In this document: positions 1 to 6,071 of the stretch, one piece after another
Position numbering within the stretch: position 1 is the first letter of the stretch
How the letters are laid out: every line of letters begins with the position of its first letter
Source: Oscillospiraceae bacterium
GTDB lineage: Bacteria; Bacillota; Clostridia; Oscillospirales; Oscillospiraceae
Assembly: GCA_017501805.1 (NCBI GenBank)
Contig: JAFVWG010000045.1
Coordinates: 1 to 18,399, forward strand
DNA length: 18,399 nt
Reading direction: 5' to 3'
Notes under the pieces: model-generated
Told to the model about the DNA's origin: nothing
Databases searched by the model: none
The model's input: the letters and a program-made list of their open reading frames with translations, nothing else
Made by a program: the position numbers and the translations under genes

Positions 1-1
1 G

Positions 2-418
2 TTGAAACTGTCAATGAAATTATCCGGTGTCGGTACAAAGATACTGCTGTGCGGCTTGGCTGCGGGTGTGGTGACGATCCTCACAGCAATGTTGTTTTCT
101 TTTCTGATATTGAGAGGCGTGATCCCCGAGGGGCAAAATGGGCTGTATACCGGCATCATCAGCGGACTGTCTGTCGGACTTGCATGTATTTTTGCCTGCG
201 GCAAACAGGCGTCCGCCACTCTGCCGCTCTGCCTCGGGATTGCATCCGTGTACTACGCTGTTGTCTTGCTTGCCAAAACCGTTCTGTTTCCGGGGGCGGC
301 GGTGGGACTCCTTTCACGCGGCCTTGTCGTGTACCTTACTGCGACGCTTCTTGCGCTGCTTCTTACGCGCACCAGAAAGGGAAGGGCATTTCGCGGCCGC
401 ACGCGGAAAAGTAAATAA
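2..418 (+). CDS. Small four-helix membrane protein, TIGR04086-like
   Basis: The product is a hydrophobic protein of about 134-138 residues with four predicted membrane segments, at roughly residues 13-37, 48-66, 73-94 and 100-120. It ends in a very basic tail rich in Arg and Lys, which suggests a cytoplasmic C-terminus. Size and layout resemble the uncharacterised TIGR04086 membrane family of Clostridia, but I recognise this only by general pattern. The start is uncertain because the window begins here: a TTG at position 2 and an ATG at position 14 are in frame, and any ribosome binding site lies outside. The stop codon at 416-418 sits inside a 15-nt palindrome (411-425). The gene lies ahead of an AT-rich gap and xerD on the same strand. 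No function can be assigned. Confidence 0.55.
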   Translation: MKLSMKLSGVGTKILLCGLAAGVVTILTAMLFSFLILRGVIPEGQNGLYTGIISGLSVGLACIFACGKQASATLPLCLGIASVYYAVVLLAKTVLFPGAAVGLLSRGLVVYLTATLLALLLTRTRKGRAFRGRTRKSK

Positions 419-425
419 TATTTAC
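411..425. repeat. 15-nt perfect palindrome over the stop codon
   Basis: GTAAATA-A-TATTTAC is a perfect dyad with a single central base that overlaps the TAA stop of the membrane protein gene. It is AT-rich and has no U-run directly after it, so it is a poor terminator. It could be a weak operator or simply chance in AT-rich DNA. Confidence 0.4.
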
Positions 426-504
426 CACAAGGAAAAATGAAAATTTTCCGCCGTTTCTGCAAATTGTTTTTTTACTGCAGCAGAATACAAGATATTGTGC
501 TTTA

Positions 505-533
505 TTGACCGTATTTCCAATTTTTTATAGTAT
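505..533 (+). promoter_or_regulatory. Candidate upstream sigma-A promoter for xerD
   Basis: A TTGACC -35 element (505-510) is followed after 17 bp by a TAGTAT -10 element (528-533). The -35 matches the consensus well and the -10 only fairly. It would give a long leader of about 145 nt before xerD. The AT-rich context raises the chance of a false match. Confidence 0.4.
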
Positions 534-601
534 TAACATAATATTATTTACATAATTGAGCAATAAAATACACAATTATTGTTAAAATACGGAATTTTTA
601 C

Positions 602-629
602 TTGAAATAATTTCTTTTCCTTTTATAAT
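602..629 (+). promoter_or_regulatory. Sigma-A promoter of xerD
   Basis: A TTGAAA -35 (602-607) and a perfect TATAAT -10 (624-629) are separated by 16 bp. Transcription would start near 636, about 50 nt before the xerD ATG. The ribosome binding site AAGGAA (671-676) stands 8 nt before that ATG. This is the strongest promoter match in the window. Confidence 0.7.
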
Positions 630-684
630 TGTAAGTGTAATAGGATTTTGGGACACCAAATAATTCTAAAAAGGAATTTTCGGT

Positions 685-1563
685 ATGGATCACATTTCAG
701 GGTATCAGACCTATCTGATCGATGAAAAACATGCATCTGACAACACAGTTCTCTCCTATCTGCGGGACGTGCGTCAGTTTGCATCATATCTGTCCGATCT
801 CGGTGTTGCACCGGAGGATGTTTCCGTACAGAATGTTTCCGACTACGTTGCGCTTCTGAAGGAGAAAGGGAAGTCCTCCGCAACGATTGCGCGTGCCGTT
901 GCTTCACTGCGGGGGTTCTATTCGTATCTGTCTGTAATGGACATTATCGACAGAAACCCTGTGGAGCATATTTTGATCGAGCACACACGTCGCGAGCTTC
1001 CGCAGATCCTTACTGAGCACGAGATCGACCGCCTGCTGTCCCAACCGGATCTTTCGACGCCCAAAGGGCTGCGGGACAAGGCTATGATCGAGGTGCTGTA
1101 TGCTTCCGGGATCCGTGTAAGTGAACTGATCTCGCTGAATGTGGACGATATCGACCTTCAGGGGGAGACGCTTCGCTGCACAAACCGCGGCGGTGCGAGA
1201 GTTGTGCCTCTGTATCACGGCGCGGTCGTTGCTCTGCGTGAATATCTGAGCAATGTACGTCCGCTGCTTCTGAATGATCGGAGCACTGCTGCGCTCTTTG
1301 TCAATATGAGCGGTGAGCGGATGTCGAGGCAGGGCTTTTGGAAGATCATTAAGACGTATCAGGCTTCCGCAGGCATCCGAAAAGAGATCACGCCGCACAC
1401 GCTGCGGCATAGCTTTGCGGCACATCTGCTCTCCAACGGTGCGGATCTGCGATCTGTTCAGGAAATGCTCGGACACAGCGATCCTTCATCCACGCATCTG
1501 TACACGAAGCTGGTCAAACAGGATCTGAAATCCGTCTACCGCAATTCACATCCGAAGGCATAA
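685..1563 (+). CDS. xerD: Tyrosine recombinase XerD
   Basis: This 292-residue protein has the usual XerD length and two-domain layout: an N-terminal SAM-like DNA-binding domain (about 1-90) and a C-terminal catalytic domain (about 105-290). The family, with XerC, resolves chromosome dimers at dif during division. Catalytic residues visible are R144 (ASGIRVSEL), H238 and R241 (HTLRH), H264 (LGHSD) and the nucleophile Y273 (HLYTKL). The C-terminal GHSD...HPKA pattern is typical of XerD rather than XerC. The beta-hairpin that normally carries the catalytic lysine in a GKGNKER-type motif reads TNRGGARVVP here, with Arg or Asn at that position, and no lysine occurs from residue 133 to 219. The start is ATG at 685 with AAGGAA 8 nt upstream. 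A shared terminator follows directly after the stop. Confidence 0.88.
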   Translation: MDHISGYQTYLIDEKHASDNTVLSYLRDVRQFASYLSDLGVAPEDVSVQNVSDYVALLKEKGKSSATIARAVASLRGFYSYLSVMDIIDRNPVEHILIEHTRRELPQILTEHEIDRLLSQPDLSTPKGLRDKAMIEVLYASGIRVSELISLNVDDIDLQGETLRCTNRGGARVVPLYHGAVVALREYLSNVRPLLLNDRSTAALFVNMSGERMSRQGFWKIIKTYQASAGIRKEITPHTLRHSFAAHLLSNGADLRSVQEMLGHSDPSSTHLYTKLVKQDLKSVYRNSHPKA

Positions 1564-1593
1564 AAAAGCAGGCGCTTGAGCGCCTGCTTTTTT
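1562..1593. terminator. Bidirectional terminator between xerD and pfkA
   Basis: The stem GCAGGCGC (1568-1575) pairs with GCGCCTGC (1580-1587) around a TTGA loop. A6 lies before it and T6 after it, so it reads as an intrinsic terminator on both strands. It closes the + strand xerD unit and the - strand pfkA unit, whose stop codons lie next to it and 14 nt away. Confidence 0.93.
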
Positions 1594-1601
1594 CTTTATG
1601 C

Positions 1602-2579
1602 TCAGGTACCGGTCATAGCGGACAGCACAGTCATCTGCTGTTTGTCCAGTCCCTTGGACATTGCGAGACCTTCCTTGAGGTCGATATCCATCATACCACC
1701 GTGCTTTGCACAAATGATGCGGTTGGTTTTTCCCTGAACAAGCGCTTCCACGGCGTGGTAGCCCATACGCGTTGCCATAACGCGGTCGCGCGCAGAGGGG
1801 GTGCCGCCGCGCTGGATGTGTCCGAGGATGGTCACACGCGGATCAAGCGCAAGCTGCTCGTGGATCATTTTTCCGACTTCCATCGCGCTGGCAGCGCCTT
1901 CGGCAACGATGATCATAAAGTGCGTCTTTCCGCTGAGTCGTGCGCTGCGGATCTTGTCGATAACATCTTCCTCGAAGGAGAACTTTTTCTCCGGGATCAG
2001 CACGGCAGTCGCGCCGATGGCAAGACCGACGTAGAGCGCAAGGTGTCCGGCGTTTCTGCCCATCACCTCAACAACGGAGCAGCGCTCGTGCGACTGCATC
2101 GTATCGCGCAGACGGTCGATTGCGTCCACAGCGGTGTTGGAAGCGGTGTCAAAGCCGATCGTGTAATCCGTGCAGCTGATGTCGTTGTCGATCGTCGCGG
2201 GGATGCCGACAACGGAGACGCCATGCTCGGCCAAAACGCCGAGTCCGCGGAAGGTGCCGTCACCGCCGATCGCAATGATGCCGTCCAGTCCGAGCAGCTT
2301 GCAGTTGCCGAGCGCCCGGTTCAGACCTTCTTCTGTCATAAATTCCTGGCTGCGGGCCGTGTAGAGGATCGTTCCGCCGCGATTGAGGATATGCGTGACT
2401 TTTTCCTGCTGCATTGGGAAAATATCCCCGTTGATCAGACCGTTGAAGCCGCGGCGAATACCGATACATTCGATATTGAAGTATTCGCAGGCGTTTCTGA
2501 CGGCGCGGATCGCGGCGTTCATACCGGGGGCGTCTCCGCCGCTCGTCATAATACCGATTCGTTTGATGGTTCCGTTCAT
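1602..2579 (-). CDS. pfkA: ATP-dependent 6-phosphofructokinase
   Basis: PfkA phosphorylates fructose 6-phosphate to fructose 1,6-bisphosphate, the committed step of glycolysis, in the cytoplasm. The 325-residue length is normal for the short bacterial type. Visible motifs are the nucleotide-binding GGDAPGMN near the N-terminus, GGDGT (105-109), PATIDND (127-133) with the catalytic aspartate D131, MGR (173-175) and GHIQRGG (253-259). Gly rather than Asp after GGD, and no Lys in the PATIDND segment, point to ATP rather than pyrophosphate as phosphate donor. The ATG overlaps the stop codon of the upstream xerC-like gene (ATGA), so it is probably cotranscribed and translationally coupled with a recombinase, an odd partner. 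Transcription ends at the bidirectional terminator just beyond the stop. Confidence 0.95.
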   Translation of the reverse strand: MNGTIKRIGIMTSGGDAPGMNAAIRAVRNACEYFNIECIGIRRGFNGLINGDIFPMQQEKVTHILNRGGTILYTARSQEFMTEEGLNRALGNCKLLGLDGIIAIGGDGTFRGLGVLAEHGVSVVGIPATIDNDISCTDYTIGFDTASNTAVDAIDRLRDTMQSHERCSVVEVMGRNAGHLALYVGLAIGATAVLIPEKKFSFEEDVIDKIRSARLSGKTHFMIIVAEGAASAMEVGKMIHEQLALDPRVTILGHIQRGGTPSARDRVMATRMGYHAVEALVQGKTNRIICAKHGGMMDIDLKEGLAMSKGLDKQQMTVLSAMTGT

Positions 2580-3634
2580 ATCTCTTCCTCCTTGTGGTCT
2601 GAGAGGGGAGGGGGTGTCGGCTCCTCGGCCTCGTGGTGGTTTTTTCCGAATTTGGAAAGGGGATTTGCTTCCGCGGCAATGCGCAGCTCGGTGTTTTCAA
2701 TATGTGTATAAATCTCGGTCGTATTCAGATGCTCGTGACCGAGAACCTCCTGCACAGTTTTGACATCCACGCCGCCGGAGAGCATCAGCGTAGCGGCGGT
2801 ATGGCGCAGCTTGTGCGCGGAGTATTGTGAAGCATCAAGACCTGCAGCGAGCATATGCTTCTTCACGAGGCGGTGCACCGCAGAAACGCTGACGCGGTTT
2901 CCTTCGCGCGAGACAAAGAGCGCGCGCGGGTCCTTGCAGACAAGGTCCTTTCGGATCGCCAGATAATCCTCAAGCGCACGCTTGCAGGTCGCACCGAGGA
3001 ACACGATGCGTTCCTTGTTGCCCTTGCCGACAACGCGGATGCGGTCCTCATAGACGTCGGAAAGATTGAGACCGACCAATTCCGCGCGGCGGATACCGCA
3101 GTTGAGAAAAACCATCAGTATGGCATAGTCTCTTTCTTTGAATTTGCCATCTACAGAACTCAAAAGAGCCATACTTTGCTCTAAAGTAAGGTATTTTGGC
3201 AATGATTTTCGTATTTTTGGGAATTCCATATCCTGAACGGGGTTCGCGGTAAGCTGTTTTGTGCGCACCGTCAGATATTTATAAAAGGACTTGATCGCGG
3301 AAAGCTTCCGCGCACGGGCGGCTGCGCCGATGCCGTTTTCGCGGGAGCCGGGGGAATCCTCAAATTTCACACGGTCGTTTGCAAGATACGAGAGAAAATC
3401 ATAGATATCTGAGGTCGTGATCGTGCGGATCATATCTAAGCCAACGTCTTTGATCGAAATGGATTCCAGATCGGTGGAATACGGCATTTCGTTTTTCACA
3501 AGCTTTACAAAGCGCAGAAAGATGCGCAGATCCAAATAGTACTCGGAAATCGTTTTCTGCGATTGACCTTTGATCGTTTCGTGATACGAGAGAAAATCGC
3601 GCAGGATCTGCGGACAGTCGTTGAATTTTTCCAT
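2576..3634 (-). CDS. xerC: XerC-like tyrosine recombinase
   Basis: This 352-residue phage-integrase-family recombinase carries the full catalytic set: R182 (CGIRRAEL), K204 (VVGKGNKER), H274 and R277 (HKLRH), H300 (LGHEH) and the nucleophile Y309 (EIYTH). It is about 50 residues longer than standard XerC or XerD, with extra sequence in the N-terminal domain (about 50-105) and an acidic, proline-containing tail (about 322-352). I place the start at ATG 3634 because GAGGTG lies 5 nt upstream; the open frame continues to 3742 but those residues are unlike the family. It probably partners XerD at dif, though another site-specific role cannot be excluded. It is followed by pfkA with an ATGA overlap and has its own promoter candidate upstream. 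Confidence 0.87.
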   Translation of the reverse strand: MEKFNDCPQILRDFLSYHETIKGQSQKTISEYYLDLRIFLRFVKLVKNEMPYSTDLESISIKDVGLDMIRTITTSDIYDFLSYLANDRVKFEDSPGSRENGIGAAARARKLSAIKSFYKYLTVRTKQLTANPVQDMEFPKIRKSLPKYLTLEQSMALLSSVDGKFKERDYAILMVFLNCGIRRAELVGLNLSDVYEDRIRVVGKGNKERIVFLGATCKRALEDYLAIRKDLVCKDPRALFVSREGNRVSVSAVHRLVKKHMLAAGLDASQYSAHKLRHTAATLMLSGGVDVKTVQEVLGHEHLNTTEIYTHIENTELRIAAEANPLSKFGKNHHEAEEPTPPPLSDHKEEEI

Positions 3635-3639
3635 AAAAG

Positions 3640-3645
3640 CACCTC
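3640..3645 (-). promoter_or_regulatory. Ribosome binding site fixing the xerC start
   Basis: On the - strand GAGGTG lies 5 nt before the ATG at 3634. No comparable site precedes the upstream in-frame start near 3742, so the shorter protein is preferred. Confidence 0.8.
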
Positions 3646-3724
3646 GGCGCACCAAAAATCGAAAATCCGGCGAAACAGGCGGTTGAACAGGTCTCGCTGA
3701 GACACAGGACCGCTTGATGGCATT

Positions 3725-3753
3725 ATCATAGCATATTCCCACTCTGAACGCAA
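3725..3753 (-). promoter_or_regulatory. Candidate promoter of xerC-pfkA
   Basis: On the - strand TTGCGT (3748-3753) is spaced 17 bp from TATGAT (3725-3730). The -10 is preceded by TGC, giving an extended -10 (TGCTATGAT). Transcription would start near 3718. The -35 hexamer lies inside the left arm of the 14-bp inverted repeat at 3746-3777, so a protein bound there could block the promoter. Confidence 0.55.
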
Positions 3754-3777
3754 CAAAATTTTTATTTTGTTGCGTTC
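3746..3777. repeat. 14-bp perfect inverted repeat over the xerC -35
   Basis: GAACGCAACAAAAT (3746-3759) and its exact reverse complement (3764-3777) flank a TTTT loop. No U-run follows outside the stem in either direction, so it is not a standard terminator. Its overlap with the xerC -35 suggests an operator. It could also act as an RNA hairpin at the end of transcripts reading through from recN. Confidence 0.75.
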
Positions 3778-3784
3778 GTTCCGA

Positions 3785-3796
3785 TCCTGCGCAGGA
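3785..3796. repeat. 12-bp palindrome TCCTGCGCAGGA
   Basis: This is a perfect 12-nt dyad beginning 8 bp beyond the larger inverted repeat. Its centre is 29 bp from the other centre. It is noted as a possible second protein-binding site upstream of xerC. Confidence 0.4.
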
Positions 3797-3939
3797 AATG
3801 ACGGAGTCGCGGCATCTGTTCTTCCCGCTCCTCCGTCTGTCGGCTGCTGCGCCGATATGCTGTCATTGAGCTGATTTGTGCGAAGTCTTTTGATGTTTGC
3901 GATCTATCGTTTGTGCAAAGGGTTCGTATATCGGGATGA

Positions 3940-5595
3940 TTATGACACACCCAACATATCTTCTGCGCTTTTGCGCGTATTTTCGGTGATCTGAGAGCCG
4001 CCGATGATCCGGGCAAGCTCCTCTACCCTGCCGGGTCTGTCCAGCGGGGCGACCTGTGTATAGGTGCGGCCGTCCCGTGCCTGTTTTGTGATGAGGAAAT
4101 GTACATCCGCAAGCGCGGCGATCTGCGGCAGGTGCGTTACGCAGAGAACCTGCTTACCCGTGGAGCTGCGCTTCAGCTTCTCCGCGACTTTCTGCGCGGC
4201 TCTTCCGGAAACGCCCGCGTCCACTTCGTCAAAGATCATCGTCGGGACGGTGTCGTTTTCCGCCAATACATTCTTGAGTGCCAGCATTACGCGGGAAAGC
4301 TCGCCGCCGGACGCCACCTTGTTGAGCGGTTTTTCGTCCTCACCGAGGTTTGCGGACATATAGAAACTGACCTGATCGATACCGCTGTCGCTGAGCGGGA
4401 TCTCCGTAAAACGGGCGGAGAAGCGAATATTCGGCATATCGAGCTGAGAAAGCTCGTCTTCGACGCGTTCTTTCAGCAGTACTGCCCCTTCCCGACGCTT
4501 GTTTCTCAGGATCTCACCCAGGCGCATAGCTTCCGCTTCCGCGCGCCGCAGCTCCTCCCGGAGCGCTTCGGAGCGCTCTTCTGAGGTCGTGATCGCCTCG
4601 AGCTCATTCTGCGCCGTTTCGGCGTATTCCAGCACAGCCGCGGCGTCTTTTCCGTATTTTCTGCAGAGGCGTTCGATCAGATCCAGTCTGCGCTCGATCC
4701 GATCAAGCTCCTCGTCGGAATAGGACAATTCATCCAGATCCGAGCGAAGCTCCTCGGAGAGGCTGTCTGCATCTGCGATCAGCGAGGAAAGACGCTGTGC
4801 AGCTTCTTCATACTTTGCATCGACTCTGCCGAGCCGTGTCAGTTCACGCGCAGCGGCAGAAAGAAGATCGCTCGCGCCTTGAGACGATTCTCCCCCGTAA
4901 AGGCTTTTTACAGCCTCAGAGAGCCCGTCTGAGAGCTTTTCCGCGTTGCGCAGGACGTTTCTGCGGGCAAGAAGCGGTTCTTCCTCCCCTGCCTTCAGCT
5001 TTGCGTCCGTGATCTCGTTGATCTGATAGGTCAAAGATTCCATACGGCGGAGTTTTTCGCTCTCATCCATAGAGACACGGTCGAGCTGCGCACGGATCTC
5101 CGTGCAGCGCACATACGCGCTGTGATAGGCATCCTGCTCGGATGCGGTATCGGCAAACGCGTCCAGAAGCGCCAGATGCGCTTTTTCATCAAACAACGCC
5201 TGCGTATCGTTCTGCCCGTGGATATCCACCAACGACGCGCCGAGCGCGCGAAGGACAGAGACCGTAACGGCGGCGCCGTTCACGCGGCAGACGTTTTTTC
5301 CGTCCGCATACAGCTCGCGGCGGATCAGCAGTTCTTCCGGATCGTACGGCACGCCGTGCGTTTCATACCAATCGGATGCGGCAGGTGCGGAAAAGACAGC
5401 CGTCACAGCGGCCTTCTCACTTCCCGTGCGGATCAGATCGCGATTCGTACGGCGTCCCAGAACTGCGCTGATCGCATCCATTACGATGGATTTGCCTGCG
5501 CCGGTTTCGCCCGTCAGTACGTTCAGACCCTTTTGGAAGGTGATTTCCGAGCGCTCGATCACAGCAATATTCTCAATTTGCAGCAGACTGAGCAT
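3940..5595 (-). CDS. recN: DNA repair protein RecN
   Basis: RecN is an SMC-like ATPase that acts early at DNA double-strand breaks in the cytoplasm. The 551-residue protein has the complete family layout: Walker A GETGAGKS (29-36), the Q-loop region DIHGQNDTQ (124-132), a central coiled-coil-like stretch rich in Glu, Arg and Leu (about 160-380), the ABC signature SGGELSR (429-435), Walker B IFDEVDAGVSG (454-464) and the H-loop THLPQIAALAD (487-497). Length matches the E. coli and Bacillus proteins closely. The start is ATG at 5595 with GAGGG 6 nt upstream, inside the 14-nt gap after argR. It is the last gene of the dxs-tlyA-nadK-argR-recN string. No LexA-type box was recognised immediately upstream. 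Confidence 0.96.
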   Translation of the reverse strand: MLSLLQIENIAVIERSEITFQKGLNVLTGETGAGKSIVMDAISAVLGRRTNRDLIRTGSEKAAVTAVFSAPAASDWYETHGVPYDPEELLIRRELYADGKNVCRVNGAAVTVSVLRALGASLVDIHGQNDTQALFDEKAHLALLDAFADTASEQDAYHSAYVRCTEIRAQLDRVSMDESEKLRRMESLTYQINEITDAKLKAGEEEPLLARRNVLRNAEKLSDGLSEAVKSLYGGESSQGASDLLSAAARELTRLGRVDAKYEEAAQRLSSLIADADSLSEELRSDLDELSYSDEELDRIERRLDLIERLCRKYGKDAAAVLEYAETAQNELEAITTSEERSEALREELRRAEAEAMRLGEILRNKRREGAVLLKERVEDELSQLDMPNIRFSARFTEIPLSDSGIDQVSFYMSANLGEDEKPLNKVASGGELSRVMLALKNVLAENDTVPTMIFDEVDAGVSGRAAQKVAEKLKRSSTGKQVLCVTHLPQIAALADVHFLITKQARDGRTYTQVAPLDRPGRVEELARIIGGSQITENTRKSAEDMLGVS

Positions 5596-5609
5596 CGTCT
5601 TCCCTCACC

Positions 5610-6062
5610 TTACTTTTTCATATGGATGCGGATATCCTTGCAGAAGGATGCGGCGGAAAGCTCATCCGTCATAACAAGAAATGCCGTATCGTCACCGGCA
5701 AGCGTACCGACAACGGTTTCCACGCCCATCCCGTCGATCGCCGAGCAAGCCGCGGAGGCAAGCCCGGGGAGCGTCTTGATGACAACGATGTTCTGCGCGC
5801 AGCTGCACTGGATCATACATTGCTGGAAAATGGAGTCCAGACGGTCTGTGAACTGCGGCGCCGTTTCCTTCTGCGGAAGCTCGTAGCGCACGCCGCCGGG
5901 ACCTGTGCGTTTGACCAGACGAAGCTGCTTGATGTCCCGGGAAATAGTCGCCTGCGTCGTGCGGAAGCCGGACTCCGAAAGCGCCTGCAGGAGCTGTTCT
6001 TGTGTTTCGATGTCCTTTTCGCGGATCAATTGAAGGATGCGCTCTTGTCTTTCATTTTTCAT
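5610..6062 (-). CDS. argR: Arginine repressor ArgR/AhrC
   Basis: ArgR is a hexameric, arginine-dependent regulator that represses arginine biosynthesis and often activates its breakdown. The 150-residue length is typical. The N-terminal winged helix contains the recognition segment TQATISRDIKQL (36-47). The C-terminal oligomerisation and arginine-binding domain shows LPGLASAACSAID (98-110) and GTLAGDDT (119-126), whose paired aspartates contact arginine in the family. GGGG lies 6 nt before the ATG and overlaps the end of nadK, 9 nt away. I saw no good ARG box in this window, so its targets are probably elsewhere. The position between nadK and recN is the common clostridial arrangement. Confidence 0.96.
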   Translation of the reverse strand: MKNERQERILQLIREKDIETQEQLLQALSESGFRTTQATISRDIKQLRLVKRTGPGGVRYELPQKETAPQFTDRLDSIFQQCMIQCSCAQNIVVIKTLPGLASAACSAIDGMGVETVVGTLAGDDTAFLVMTDELSAASFCKDIRIHMKK

Positions 6063-6071
6063 GGCAATCCC

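Larger units (their letters stand above)
419..684. other. AT-rich intergenic region upstream of xerD
   Basis: This 266-bp gap has no plausible gene. By hand count, positions 481-660 contain 41 G or C in 180 bases (about 23 percent), far below the surrounding coding DNA. It holds two candidate sigma-A promoters facing xerD (505-533 and 602-629), a weak hairpin GGAAAA/TTTTCC (431-449), a run of seven T (467-473), and an inverted repeat CAATAA/TTATTG (561-581). No riboswitch or tRNA-like structure was recognised. Confidence 0.7.
3635..3939. other. Intergenic region between recN and xerC
   Basis: This 305-bp gap holds the xerC promoter candidate, the 14-bp inverted repeat and the 12-bp palindrome. 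It also holds a 34-codon Arg-rich open frame (3762-3866, - strand) without a convincing ribosome binding site. I see no conserved gene and no conventional intrinsic terminator for recN. Confidence 0.65.

Noticed and set aside
531..572. Complete dif recombination site
   Set aside because: Only XerD-arm-like half-sites are present; the expected partner arm at the 6-bp central spacing matches poorly to both the E. coli and Bacillus patterns.
419..684. Riboswitch or structured RNA leader upstream of xerD
   Set aside because: The region is too AT-rich, with only short weak stems and no recognisable aptamer pattern.
1602..2579. Pyrophosphate-dependent phosphofructokinase
   Set aside because: The GGDGT and PATIDND motifs have the ATP-type residues, not the Asp and Lys of the pyrophosphate type.
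1701..2711. Long 336-codon open frame antisense to pfkA
   Set aside because: It mirrors the pfkA codon pattern in GC-biased DNA, has no recognisable domain or ribosome binding site, and pfkA is unambiguous.
2576..3634. Integrase of a prophage or integrative element
   Set aside because: There are no phage or conjugation genes, no tRNA or attachment-site repeats and no cargo nearby; the neighbours are all core genes.
3505..3742. Upstream N-terminal extension of the xerC-like protein to position 3742
   Set aside because: Those 36 residues are unlike the family, cross the promoter candidate, and lack a ribosome binding site, whereas GAGGTG precedes the ATG at 3634.
3746..3777. Intrinsic terminator of the recN operon
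   Set aside because: The stem is strong, but no U-run follows it on either strand and it lies about 160 nt beyond the recN stop; an operator or other role fits at least as well.
3762..4016. 84-codon frame overlapping the recN 3' end
   Set aside because: Its first half is only recN read in another frame. The last 34 codons are discussed separately as a speculative leader.
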